Origin: Aulostomus chinensis
Taxonomy: Eukaryota; Chordata; Actinopteri; Syngnathiformes; Aulostomidae
Length of the DNA stretch: 64,000 bases
Assembly: GCA_037954235.1 (NCBI GenBank)
Contig: JBBMOA010000007.1
Coordinates: 30,617,332-30,681,331, forward strand
Direction: 5' to 3'
A program made the position numbers and the translations under genes. Numbering within the stretch: the stretch's first letter is position 1; each line of letters begins with the position of its first letter. Shown here one piece after another: positions 1-12,162 of this stretch. The notes beneath the pieces were generated by a model. It saw only the letters and a program-made list of their open reading frames with translations, ran no database searches and was not told the origin of the DNA.

Positions 1-197
1 AAAAAGTAAAAAAAAAACAACTTAATGATTATAAAAACTATAAAAAATTGTTGTAAATGAAAATCACAGCATTGTGTCATTTCATGTTATTTCTGGATCT
101 GCTGAGGTTCATTCTGGAACCAGTTTGTTGTTGAAGCATCATCAGGTCGCCTGTACAACAGTGCCCTCTGGTGGCGGCAGACTCCACCTGCAGATTC

Positions 198-612
198 AAT
201 CAAACCACCAATCCCTCCATCCCTCCACCCATCCCTCCATCCACCCACCCATCATCCATCCCTCCATCCATCATCCATCTCTCCATCCACCCATCCATCT
301 CTCCATCCATCATCCATCCCTCCATGTTCCCCCTCTCCCCCTGTTGAGGGTGGTGGGGGTGGAGCCTATCCCAGCAGCCTTCCCCCTGGACAGGTCACCA
401 GTCCATGGCAGGGTCAACACATAGAGACAGACAACCATTGGCTCTCCCAGCCACGCCTACGGTCAATTTAGAGTCTGGATTAACCTGGTCCCTCTTGATG
501 TCTTTGGACTGTGGAGGAAGCTGGAGTACCAGAGAGAACCCAGCAGGAACAGGGAGAACATGGAGACTCACCCAGAAAGACCCCGTGCTCCAGCCGGGGC
601 TCCATGGTGCCA
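198..612 (-). mobile_element. Teleost retroposon 3' region with CCATCC-rich tail, copy 1
   Basis: The body (about 336-612) contains the segments 'GGTGGAGCCTATCCCAGCAG' and 'CTCCCAGCCACGCC' that recur at 51.4 kb in the same orientation and at 32.5 kb in the opposite one. Read on the minus strand it ends in a (GGATGG)-type tail, seen on the plus strand at 198-331 as CCATCC/CCACC repeats. From memory this is the very common fish retroposon 3' end of L2/CR1 type. It carries no coding capacity. Family assignment is from recollection, not a search. Confidence 0.7.
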
Positions 613-839
613 CAACCCAGGGGTCCTGATACAATTTTAAATCCTGAGTTTTGATGTTTATCTTGTGTGTTATTAATTCGCTCTTCCTCTTCAATGGGAA
701 ATCTGTTCGCCAAATGTTTACAGTTTTTCTGGCTTCTTTTCTTCATCAAGTGACGCTGACCAGACTTCACTTCCAGTCTCCTTTCGAGGTGTTTGGTTCT
801 CGTCCAACAGAGAATCAAACACAGTTGTCATGATGGATA
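613..839. other. Unique-looking spacer
   Basis: AT-rich sequence between the retroposon and the minisatellite. Nothing was recognised in it. Confidence 0.4.
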
Positions 840-2395
840 AGAGTGTACTCAGCAAGTACTGAACAAGTACTGGGAATGTACTGAGCAAGTACGAGGCGTG
901 TACTGAGAATGTATTGAGTGTGTACTGAAAATGTCCTGAGTGTGTACTGAGCATATACTGAGAATGTACTGAGCAAGTACAAGGCGTGTACTGAGAATGT
1001 ATTGAGTGTGTACCGAGTGTGTTCCAAGCATGTACTGAGTGTGTATTAAGTGTGTACTGAGCATGTACTGAGAATGTACTGAGTGTGTACTGAGCATGTA
1101 CTGAGCGTGTATTGAATGTGTACTGAGAATGTACTGAGTGTGTAGTGAGCATGTACTGAGAATGTAATGAGGGTGTATTTAGAGAGTACTGAGAATGTAC
1201 TGAGCATGTACCAAGCGTGTATGGAGCTTGTACTGAGCATGTACTGAATGTGTACTGAGAATGTACTGAGTGTGTACTGACCGTGTATTTAGCGTGTACT
1301 GACCATGTACCAAGCGTGTATTGAGCATGTACTAAGCATGTACAGACCGTGTGTTGAGCATGTACAGAGAATGTACTGAGCATGTATTGAGCGTGTACTG
1401 AGCATGAATCAAGCATGTACTGAGCATGTATGAGAGTCTACCAAGCATGTATTAAGCATGTACTGAGTAGGTACGAACATGTACTAAGCATGTACTGACC
1501 ATGTATTGAGCATGTACCGAGAATATACTGAGCATGTAGCACAGGTGTACTGAACATGTATGAGCATGTACTGAGCGTGTACTGAGCATATACTGACTAT
1601 GTGCCAAGCCTGTATCAAGCGTGTACTGAGCATGTACGAGCATGTACCAAGCATGTAGTGAGCCTGTAACGAGCGTGTACTAAGCATGTCTGACCGTGTA
1701 CCGAGCATGTACTGGGAATGTACTGAGTGTGTACTCAAAAGTACACTAAGCATGTACTGAGTGTGTATCTAGTGTGCTGAGTGTATATCTAGTGTGAACT
1801 TAGCGTGTACTGAGTGTATTCTTCGTGTGTACTTAGCGTGTGCTGTGTGTATACCTAGTGTGTACTTAGCGTGTACTGAGTGTATCCTTAGTGTATCCTG
1901 AGTGTGTACTGCGCATATAATAAGTGTGTGCAGTGTGTATACTTAGCGTGTACTGAGCATGTACTAAGTGTGTGCGGTGTATATTTAGCATGTACCAAGT
2001 ATGTACTGAGCTTGTATCTAGTGTGCTGAGTGTATGCCTAGTGTTTATTTAGCGTGGACTGAGTGTGTGCTGCATGTATACTTAGCATGTACTGAGTGAG
2101 TACCAAGCATGTACTGAGTGTGCTGAGTGTATACTTGGCATGTACCGAGTAAGTACTGAGCATGTACCTAGAGTGCTGCGTGTATACTTAGCATGTACTG
2201 AGTGAGTACCAAGCATGTCCTGAGTGTGCTGAGTGTATATTTGGCATGTACCGAGTAAGTACTGAGCATGTACCTAGAGTGCTGCGTGTATACTTGCGTG
2301 CACTGACTGTGTACTGAGTGTGCGCTGAATGTATACTTACGTGGACTGAGCATGCATTGAGTGTGTACTGAGCATGTACTGAGTGTGTACTACTA
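840..2395. repeat. 11-bp minisatellite (GTACTGAGCAT-type), about 1.55 kb
   Basis: Tandem 11-bp units such as GTACTGAGCAT, GTACTGAGTGT and GTACTGAGAAT are regular from 840 to about 1740. They become more diverged, with insertions and deletions (CTTAGCGTGTACTGAGTGTA variants), toward 2395. Because 33 bp is 11 codons, the minus strand stays open for long stretches with a SVHAQYTLSTF-like 11-residue period; that is a by-product of the repeat and not a gene. Confidence 0.9.
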
Positions 2396-3239
2396 CTAAA
2401 AGGTACTCCACCAGGGGTTCCAGCTGTCTGCTGATGTCACACATTCCTCCATCAACTGGATGACAGTGCTGATATCAGACTCCGCCCACTTATGTATCAA
2501 TACATTTGAAAGCTAATTCAGTGTCTGATCAGTGATCAATACATCATCATATAGATCAGTGATTGGCACCAAGTGGATCCGGCCCTTGTGACCTCAGAGT
2601 TCACCAGACCGACTCTTCCAGTTAAAACCAGTCCAGATTCATCAACATATTCCAGCAGCTGTGTTTCATGCCTCCTTCTGATTGGCTGATGTGTGGCCCC
2701 TCCCTCCTTCATCCAGCCAGTGTGATGGATTCATCAAAGCAAAACTGTTAGAATGTGATTTTAATGGTTGGATCGTTCCGGAGCGTCTGGAGCACACGAG
2801 ACCACCTGACCCGGCCTGGCTGAGGTGTGCCGCCTCATCCTCGGCGCCGCTGAATGCTGGCCTGTGAGTCGGGGGGGGGGGGGTTGTCAACAAAATATTT
2901 TTTTACATTTCTATTTATTATTCATAAATTTTCAAGGTCACACGGGCGACACTGAACCAGATTTCATAAACAGAAACTAAATTGGCGCGGTGCCATCTAA
3001 CAGCATCAATTACGTCTGCTTACAAATCTCTCCTGCGTGAGGCTTTGTCTTCCCGCCATGGCGGTGAAATCTCAAAATCGTCTGCATTTTTACCAGAAGA
3101 CAAACTTTTCGTTGGAGTGAGCTGCTCACGCCTGTTTCCAGAGGAATTTGTGTTCAAGAATAAAGTTTGTCTTAAAGAGCCTGGTGGCGCCTCCGGGGTC
3201 CGCAGACCTCACCTTGACAACTGAGCAACTCCAGCTCAA
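2396..3239. other. Intergenic stretch, no gene seen
   Basis: No exon-like segment was recognised. A poly-G run lies at about 2871-2884, and sequence after 2890 is AT-rich. It may be the distal upstream region of the phf21a promoter. Confidence 0.4.
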
Positions 3240-4990
3240 CTCCCCCGCGGTCTCGCGCTCTGATGACGGATCGAACCGTCGCTGTGGACACGAACCTGGT
3301 CTGATACCTCCGAGAACAACATGAAGTCGCTCACAGGTTCGATCCCCTGAATTCTCCGAGGCCCTTAAAGCAGCAGACCAGGCCGCCACCTGCCCCCCCC
3401 CCCCCCCGCCCCCCACCGAGCACACCGACGGCTCCGGCAGCAGCAGCCGAACACGGAGCCTGGAGACGGGCTGAGCCGAGAGAGACGAACCACAGATTCA
3501 ACTAAGCAACAACGCAAACTGCTCCGCGTGTGTGTGTGTTTGCGTGCGTGTGTGTGTGACTTTCTCTCCATAGAGTTTCACTGAGTTTACATCCGGGTTT
3601 TTTCCCTAGGCAATGGGAGTCGCAGCACCGCCGTTCCTTAGGCAAAGTGAAATAAATTCGCCGCACCGACACAAAAACTAGTCCGCTTTTCGAACACATT
3701 TTCTTCTCGCCCGGTGCCAACGATCGGCTCCGTTTAACGAACTTTAACAACAACACGTACAAATATCAAAGAGTTAGTCGCGGATAAACGAGCATCCGCC
3801 CGGTGGGTAAGTAGTTTTTGTCCCCCTTCCTCCAGCTCCGCGGCGCAGGAATCTGTGCTGTGCTGAGGCTGAGCTGAATGAGATTGAAGAAGAGTTCTTC
3901 TTGTTTTGTAGCTTCAGTTTCTCTGTTTTTTACACAATTTCAGCCAAACTAAATATCAAATACAGCAAGAAAACAAAGCCCCGCCGGCAGGAGGCAGCCG
4001 GACAGTTTATCTGCTCTAATTCCACCGTGGATCGGCTCCTTACAGATATATATTTAATTAATCTAGAGGAGGACTGCTGCTGAGTAAGTGCACATTGGGC
4101 TTTTTAATTTCATAACTTTAATTTTCTCTGTTGTCAAACTTTACTTGCGGCCTGCTGCGGGCCTGTGTGCAGATGTCGGAGGCCAGGGAGGCTGCAGGTG
4201 TTCGGGCTGCTTTATTCCGCGCTGCTCCGGCGTCTTTCTGGCTCTTTAGCTGCTCTGTTTCTTATTCTAGGAGTTGATGTTGTGGAGGACAAGGGGCCGA
4301 TAGAACTTAGACCCACCAGCGCCTGCTCGCTGTCATCCTCCTGGAAGATGGCGTCTGCTGAGACTCTTCCCGGGCGAATTTCTCTCCGTCTCTCTTCTTT
4401 CTCCGTCGCCTCGCCGCCGCCGTCGCCGTTTATGTGCATCTTTGATGGAAGTTATCAGCGTGGCTGGGAGCGCTAGCTAGCGCGGCTAGCAGCAGGGTTA
4501 GCATTAGCGGCTAGCTAGCAGCACTTGTTCTGCTCCGCGGCGGAGAATGTCGCTTAAATATGCCACTTCGGATGATTTTACCCCCTGAAACAGCACCAGG
4601 ACCCCCGACGGGCCCCCTGGACCGTCCCAGGTCGCCTTCTTGCGGGGACCCACCGAGGCGGCGCCGGTGAATTTATAAGAGATTGAACAACCAGACGGCC
4701 ATTAATAAGAAGGTTATAAAACATTTATTTCATCGCCGACACAAAACACTTCTTCGGTTTATTTCAGGTCCAGCAGCAGGAGGCTTTCATCTCCAAACCT
4801 CCATTTTAGCCTCATTTCTCGCTTTTCTCGGGCCTGTGCGAAGGCATGTAACGCTGCTGCTGCTGGAAGTTTATCCAGACAACTTGGTGTCCCACCCGGG
4901 GAGCAATTAGTCCAATTAACCGGCGCCGTGCTCGCGTCTCCGGGACACATGTTGGTTTGTGGTGGCGGACACACACACACACACACAGGT
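3240..4990 (+). promoter_or_regulatory. phf21a: CpG-rich promoter / non-coding first exons, probably of phf21a
   Basis: CpG density rises sharply over 3240-3840 and again over 4150-4680, unlike the flanks. Three good splice donors follow: GTAAGT at 3807, GTAAGT at 4084 and GTGAGT at 4989. This is the pattern expected of alternative non-coding first exons upstream of the first coding exon at 10.6 kb. AAGATGGCGTC near 4346 resembles a promoter-proximal YY1 site. GCTAGC-rich sequence lies at 4474-4520, and a 16-base poly-C run near 3392-3407. Assignment to phf21a rests on order and strand only; transcription start data are lacking. Confidence 0.5.
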
Positions 4991-5148
4991 GAGTCTAGGC
5001 AGGTGTGTGTGTTACATAGTGACTCTCAGTCCTTGTGGTTTACTTCCACGCATTTTCTCTAGATTCTGTCATATTTATAAAACGTGTGTGAATATATGTT
5101 GAAGCTATAACACATGAAATGAGGCCAGCCTCAGTGGATTGTCATACA

Positions 5149-5186
<38 letters not shown>

Positions 5187-6209
5187 TCTCAACCAGAGTT
5201 ATTTCCTTTGTGTACCTCCATCCTCATCTACCAACCCTCTAGGAATCTCTCACTCTGTTAGTAGACTTTCTCTTCTATCCAACGAAAGACTGTACTACTT
5301 CCAATGAGATCATTTTCAGGAAGTGACATCATTTGTTTCTATAAATGTGGAGACTTGAGGGAGAGTTCCACCGTCACTTCTCCTTTCCTGAGGTCATTTT
5401 ACACCCTCGTCCACCGGTGGTCGTTACAAACGTCCTGAGGATGAGTTCAAGTTCCGATGGTTTCAGTAGAGAGCGGTTCATGGAACACAAAGACTTGAAC
5501 ACTACACACCAAAGTGTACATCATAACCACAACTCACCAGACGGAGACCCCGCCTCCTCCTGAGACCCCGCCTCCTCTGAATTTGGCACGTTTCGGCCTC
5601 TGAGGAGCTTGAACCTGAATTCTATCAACTTTTCTGGTTTTGTCATTTGTTGTTTTAATGTTGAACATGATACGAACCACCAGTGCTGCGGGCAGCCCTG
5701 GTGTTGTGGCGTTGCTCCCATCGGGCCGTTGTTTCTGTGGTGCAGGCGGGAGATTTCAACAATAGTCATCAATATTTTTGATCATTTAGTTTATAAAACG
5801 GGGGATCAGTAGGTTTTCCTAGGTTATCAGTATCGCTAATGTGTGGTGGTGGTGTCGGGATTTAAATGAACTGTCAGATGGATGAATGTTTTTGTTCATG
5901 AGAGCTGTCGTTTTGTTACACGCGTGTACTCTCACACACACACACAGAGTCAAAGACACAAAAGCAAACAGGTTTAAAGAAAATAAAGAGATGGAAATAA
6001 AACAACCATTGAATCCTCAACGTAGCTAGCTAGCTAGCAGGATAGCGCCCATCTTCTGGTCAGGCAGCTTTCATGAACTGGAAAAGTTCAAGCTAATAAC
6101 AAAAAGCATGAAGAGCCCCCCCCCTCCTCTGTTGTTGCGCTCAGTTTACCAACGATAAGCGGCAGGAAGGGTTTTCGGACCTCCAACAACTGCTCTTCTG
6201 CCGGTTCAT
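4991..6209 (+). other. 5' intron sequence of phf21a with a CT/CA microsatellite
   Basis: Presumed first intron. A (CT)n run followed by (CA)n lies at about 5150-5186, and short CA and TAGC runs lie at about 5933-5947 and 6024-6038. No coding segment was recognised. Confidence 0.4.
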
Positions 6210-6770
6210 GTCCTGGTCCAGAAGTAGTAAAAGTACACATTCATCACTCAAGTAGAAGTAAAGCTGCAGACTCTGGTAGAAGTAGAACAGGGGTGGGCAA
6301 CCATGGAGGGCCGTGTGTGTGCAGGTTCTCCTTCCAACCAGACACTTTAACAGGTGAGTCCACTCATTAACACACCTTCAGCCACAGAAGAGCGTTCATC
6401 AGTGGACTCACCTGTTAAAGGGTTGGCTTGGAAGGAGAACCTGCACACACACGGCCCTCCATGGTTGCCCTCCCCTGAAGTAGAAGGACGGACTCGACTT
6501 ATTTACTCAAGTAAAAGTAAAGAAGTACCGACTCTTAAATGCACTTAAGATTAAGAAGTAGAAGAAATCAGCTCTTTTTGTTCACTTTTTTAATTGACTT
6601 CCAAAAAACAAAAAATTGGACTTCTAAAGATTTGTCGAATGTATTGTGGAGGTTTAAAGTACAGATTTGTAGAACAGAAAAAGTACTTATCAGGTAAAGT
6701 ACAAGTGCCAGAAAAACGTACTTGGCGCAGTCATGCAGAGTTTGTACTTCGTTGCGACCCATCTGGTGGT
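6210..6770. mobile_element. AGTA-rich interspersed repeat (AAGTAAAAGTACTC type)
   Basis: Both flanks of the hAT MITE at 6288-6477 are made of repeated AAGTAGAAGTAAA, AAGTAAAAGTAAA and GGTAAAGTACAAGTGCC motifs, which is a familiar dispersed repeat in fish. Similar motifs occur around the LINE insertion at 56.2-57.6 kb. Borders are approximate because no terminal structure was found. Confidence 0.5.
6288..6477. mobile_element. hAT-type MITE, 190 bp, near-perfect palindrome with 8-bp target duplication
   Basis: The element starts CAGGGGTGGGCAACC and ends GGTTGCCCTCCCCTG. Its arms of about 78 bp pair almost completely, leaving a loop of about 35 bp. The 8-bp sequence AAGTAGAA lies directly outside both ends, at 6280-6287 and 6478-6485. 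Length, a terminal CAGGGGT-type motif and an 8-bp direct duplication are diagnostic of non-autonomous hAT elements. It inserted inside the AGTA-rich repeat. Confidence 0.88.
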
Positions 6771-9700
6771 GTCTCTGAACCAGGGGTCCGATTGAAGGAG
6801 GACGTCCAACCAAGCCGGACCTGAGGGCAGACTCAGCCTCAGTTTCAGCTCCAGACCAGCTGATCTGAGCTGAAGTCGTTTAACCTTCTGGATTAGAAAT
6901 CCTCACGAGTCCACACCTGGAGTGGAACCACGTCTGAGTGGCTTCAGCAGTAAAGGAAGAGAGAGGATATTGGGGAGGTGAAGTCGGTGTGTCAGTTTGA
7001 ACGTATTTAATCAGGTTGATGAATTCCAGCTGAAACGAGTGGAACGGTGCTGAAACTGAAGTGTAATCTCATCAGGGGGCAGCCCAGCAGGCAAGACGCA
7101 AACCAGGAAGCAGCTTGAAATTGAGTACAAGAATTATACTTCATATATGCAACAAAGTAAATATCCTTCAGTAGTTTTGATGTGAGGAGGGGAGGTTCTG
7201 CAGATACGGAACAGACTGAAGAAAAACACGGCGTCTGAAAACTTTTCACGTTTATGTCGAGTCGGCCTCCCAGAACTTTAGTGTCAGTTTCCTCTCTGAG
7301 TCCCTCGTCTTTTTCTGGTTGGTGTCAACTTCCTTCCTGAGACTTTGTTCGTTCCTGCTGTCTGGGACTGGGCCCCTGGTGGCGGAGTGAAGCGCTGCCA
7401 TGCACTGGCGAGAGAGCCTCGCTACGGGAGCAGCGCGCTCATGCTTTAACCACGAAATTAACTGTCAGTTCAGTCTTACGCAGTCCAAACGCTCGTGGTG
7501 CGTTGGCTCCTCCACCTGCTGGTCACAGATCAGCTGTCTAAGAAAAGGTTAGGGAACAACAACAACAACAAAAAAAAAGTGATTTGTAAAACTTGCATTT
7601 TTATTTTTCATGTTCACGGCTCCCATTCTTACTGTTGCGTCCTCATCTCTGATGTTTGATACTGAGCATTGGAGCGATGCATGGACGGGTCAGCATCCGC
7701 TGATATTGGCCACGTGTGTGCAGATGTGACTTCGCGCCTGAACGTTGGTCACGTGACTTCAGATCTGGATGAGCCGGGGAAATCAATCAGTTGAAACCTG
7801 CAGTCCTGCTGGAAACTGGCAGCATTTTTCTCTCAGCGCTGTCTGTGTGGAAGAGCTTCATGAGAAAGTTGTCGTGAGTTGGCTGCAAGCTTCCGCTTTT
7901 ATCTTCTTGGTTAATTGAGTCTCAGTCGTGACGTTGGCGTGTGAAATTTTCCTGCTGCCGTGAAAAACCTTTGGAAAGTCACGGGAAGAAATAGTTGAGC
8001 GTTCAGTTCATGTGCTGAAGTGAAGATGAAGTCAGTCTTGTGCTGGATGTGGATTTCCTGTCAGAGCTCGTGGCTTCGTCGTCGTCATGGATGCTGCTGA
8101 ATTTGACAAGGATCTTCTCACCAGACGTGTCAGAGAAATTCCACTCAAACTTCTTTGTAAAAATGTGAACTCTGAATCTGTACAAGGGTGATTATGACTT
8201 CTGACAGTGCTGAGAGAACTTGAAACATTGTTGATGTGAGGCCGTGGTGCACAAACGTGAGTGCTTGACCCCAGGAACAACATTTCACTCTGCTGACCCC
8301 AGCAGCTCAGCTCTGCTTGTCGTCACCAGCGACCATGAAAACCACACATTTCCACCAGAAAAAGTTCCCAATGTTTTCCTGAACAAAGTGACTGTTAAGT
8401 TACAAGTTTGTTTTGTGCCAGTGGAACGTCGGAGGGTTGGTCTGGTTCCTCTGCTGGACTCCTGTCTGCATATTAATGGGTTATTCTGAATCTGCGATTG
8501 TACCTTGTGTGTTTGTTTTGTGTTGCAGGGCAGCACAGAGGGGTGGAGTCCAGTCCCACAGCCAAGTGGTGAGTCCCTTCAGAATACATCTTCACTCCCA
8601 ATAATCAGTTCACGGCTGCGTCACATTTGATCAATACGTCAATCGAATTAAGCTGAACGATTAATCGATTTTTAATTGAAGTTGCAGTTCGCGACAGCAC
8701 AGTTCGCTGATCCCAAAGGCTGCCATCAATCTGGTTGCTAATTGTACAAAACGGCGCGTCTGCCCGAAGGTGGCGCTGAGTCTGCTAACCTAACAGAAGA
8801 AGTTTCACCACGGATCCTCAAATGGCGGCTCGTCATCTGTTTCTCTGCGTGACTTTTGATAATCCATCTCTGAATTATCCGCTCTGCTCCCTGAAGCCAG
8901 CGGCAGGGGGCGGAGCTTCAAGGTTCCGGAACCTGGCTGCAGCATGCAGGGAGAGAAAAGAGACGAGACGGAAGCGACACACCAGAACGTTAAGGAGGCG
9001 TTCTGGCAAATTGTTGAGCGAAGGTCACCTGAAGTGAGCGAAGCCCAACGTACCTGTAGATGTGTGCTGCACACGGAACGGATACACATACCTGCGTGTC
9101 ACCTGCACTGAGCCTGAGGAGACGGTGAAGCTGAGAGGAAGACGATCTGCAATCCAGATGTTTTTGTTGAAATAAAAAGGCTCGAAAACCTCTCTGAGCG
9201 GTGGTCGCAGATCACCTGGTGCGACTAGGAGAGGGAATGCCTGACAGGCTTCCTAACGGACACCTGGAAGGTCACTGTCCGTCTACACCACAGGCGCTTC
9301 CCGTAGAACATCAGTAACCATGAGCGTCCTTTTTTCCAACATTCCCAGCTGAAACTCATCAGTCTACTTCCTGGAAAGTTCTCGCTGGTGGATTCAGCTC
9401 CTGTGTCCGCTGCCTCGTCAGCAGCTTCCAGGCGTTACCTGGATAAATGGGCCCCTCGCTGAGAAGCTGAACAGTTCTTGCTTCTTAGTCACATCAGTTT
9501 GCTTGATTGACAGTTAGCACATCGACCTAGAAGTTGAGCAGAGTCGGTTTGGTCCCGTCCGCCATGAATGTTATCAGCTTGTTTCACTGAGAATGTTGGA
9601 GCGATCAAGTGAATTTGTTCTGTTGACCTGTTGGTGATGTCGTGTGTTTTTGTCTCCAGCGGCACTTTCATGCTTCAGTTGGATGGTTTTCCTACTGGAG

Positions 9701-10601
9701 ACGGTGTTCAGGTAAAATCCCAGTTAGACACCAGTTCACATGTGTAAGGACCCATCCAGCCAGACCCAGGCCACCCTCAACGGAACCCAGATCCCATGTT
9801 CCCTTGGTGTTTCTATTAAAGTTTTGTACATCGTTGAGTGACAACTTAATACTAGCCTTTCAGTGACAATAAAAAAATACCCTTTCAGGTGCTCAGGTCA
9901 CTTTTCCATCTTCAGGAAACTCTGAACCAAGAGGACAGAGAATTTTCCTTCACAAAAAAGCAAACTGCAAAAAAGTACTTAAGAGTACAGTTTTTCAAAG
10001 TGACGCACAAGTTTCTTTCTTATGAATTGATTTGATATCTGGAGATATTCAGGCTTCAGCGTCACTCACTAAAGGTGGAATTCTTTAATTATGTTGTGTT
10101 TGCTAAGTTGCTGATCACTTCTACCAAACAAAAATACAAAGAGAAATGAAAAATTTGCCACGAATAAAATATTTGTTCATTTGTTTTTGCCCCATTTATG
10201 TGCAGTCTCACGAACTCGATGCTCATATTAGCAGCAATAATAAATGATTATGGTTTTGTTGTATTTTCTTTAATATTGATTTTTTTATTCATTTTTTCTA
10301 TCAGACACTTGAAGTTGTTGTTTGTTTGTTTTTTAAACATGAGGGGGAAGGAAACGACCACAAGTAAAGAACCTGAAAAAACTAAATTAAACCTACAATC
10401 GGAGTGCAAGTCAGCCACTCATTCTCCTGAGGCCCTCTGGGGGTCCCCTGACCCCACTTTGATAACAGCTGCTCTGGACCTCCTTTGACCTTATCTGACC
10501 TTGAAGATTTGTTTGCCGGTGTCAAGAAAACCTTGTGTGGCTGTAGTGCTGGTTGCTATGACAACAGCTGTGAAACTGCTGGTGTGTGTTTGTGTGTCCA
10601 G
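6771..10601 (+). other. Long 5' intron of phf21a; one possible non-coding exon
   Basis: About 3.8 kb with no recognisable coding segment. A 40-nt segment at 8529-8568 is bounded by TTGCAG and GTGAGT and could be an additional 5' UTR exon. Sequence near 8805-8900 contains an AAATGGCGGC motif of the YY1 kind but no clear CpG island. The exon proposal is weak. Confidence 0.35.
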
Positions 10602-10634
10602 GCTGATCGATCGGCTGGCAGACTGACTGGATCC

Positions 10635-12099
10635 ATGATGGAATTACAGACGTTACAGGAGGCCCTGAAGGTGGAGATCCAGATCCATCAGGTATGCTGT
10701 GTTCGGGGTTCTGTTGGTCCAGTCGGGGTTTAACTCCCACTAAGCTCTGCAGTTGCGGTTCCTGCCAACACAGCACACTAGTGTCCTATGATTTCATGAC
10801 CAAGCCTCTTCAGAAACCCAGTGAACAAACCCTGACGTCGAGACCTTAAGTGGATTTATTTTGAAAGTAGATCATGGATGAATGGCTGGTAGTGGGTGGG
10901 AAGTGTTAGCATCAACTAGCTCAGGTCCAGGCTAGTTAGCTTAGCGCAATGGCTGGTAGTGGGTGGGGAGTGTTAGCATCAACTAGCTCAGGTCCAGGCT
11001 AGTTAGCTTAGCCCAATGTCTGGTGGTGGGTGGGAAGTGTTAGCATCAACTAGCTCAGGTCCAGGCTAGTTAGCTTAGCCCAATGGCTGGTAGTGGGTGG
11101 GGAGTGTTAGCATCAGCTAGCTCAGGTCCAGGCTAGTTAGCTTAGCCCAATGGCTGGTGGTGGGTGGGGAGTGTTAGCATCAGCTAGCTCACGTCCAAGC
11201 TAGTTAGCTTAGCCCAATGGCTGGTAGTGGGTGGGGAGTGTTAGCATCAGCTAGCTCAGGTCCAGCTAGTTAGCTTAGCCCAATGTCTGGTGGTGGGTGG
11301 GAAGTGTTAGCATCAGCTAGCTCAGGTCCAAGCTAGTTAGCTTAGCCCAATGGCTGGTAGTGGGTGGGGAGTGTTAGCATCAGCTAGCTCAGGTCCAGCT
11401 AGTTAGCTTAGCCCAATGTCTGGTGGTGGGTGGGAAGTGTTAGCATCAGCTAGCTCAGGTCCAGGCTAGTTAGCTTAGCCCAATGGCTGGTAGTGGGTGG
11501 GAAGTGTTAGCATCAGCTAGCTCAGGTCCAGCTAGTTAGCTTAGCCCAATGGCTGGTAGTGGGTGGGAAGTGTTAGCATCAGCTAGCTCAGGTCCAGGCT
11601 AGTTAGCTTAGCCCAATGGCTGGTAGTGGGTGGGAAGTGTTAGCATCAGCTAGCTCAGGTCCAGGATGCTGGTGTGTCCAGCAGGAATCCTCCTCCTCCT
11701 CCTCATCATCAGTAGCAGCAGTCGCTCTTCTAGTCCTCAACAAACCTTTGGTTCTGTTGACCCAAGTTCCAGTGGAGCTTTGGAGGTGCTGCGTCAAATC
11801 ACTGCTCCCAGTCAGGAAAGTAGAAACTTGCCAAAAGGACATCAGCCACAAGTTGTAATTAACAAAAAAAAGATCAGATGATAAACTTTGTGACACTTTT
11901 GGTTCAAATCACATAATTTGGCATTTGATCAAATGTGGAATATCTGTGTTCGAGGGTTTAGGGTTAATCAGTAAAGTCACACAGGCAACTCCAGACTTCT
12001 GCCTCCCGCCAGCAGGCGTCAGTAACGTCTCTGTTGTTTTGTTCTACAGAAACTGGTCGCCCAGATGAAGCAGGACCCCCAGGTGAACTTACTAGTCAT

Positions 12100-12162
<63 letters not shown>

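Noticed and set aside
718..1416. 232-codon minus-strand ORF with SVHAQYTL repeats
   Set aside because: Simple translation of the 11-bp minisatellite; neighbouring frames give the same kind of protein.
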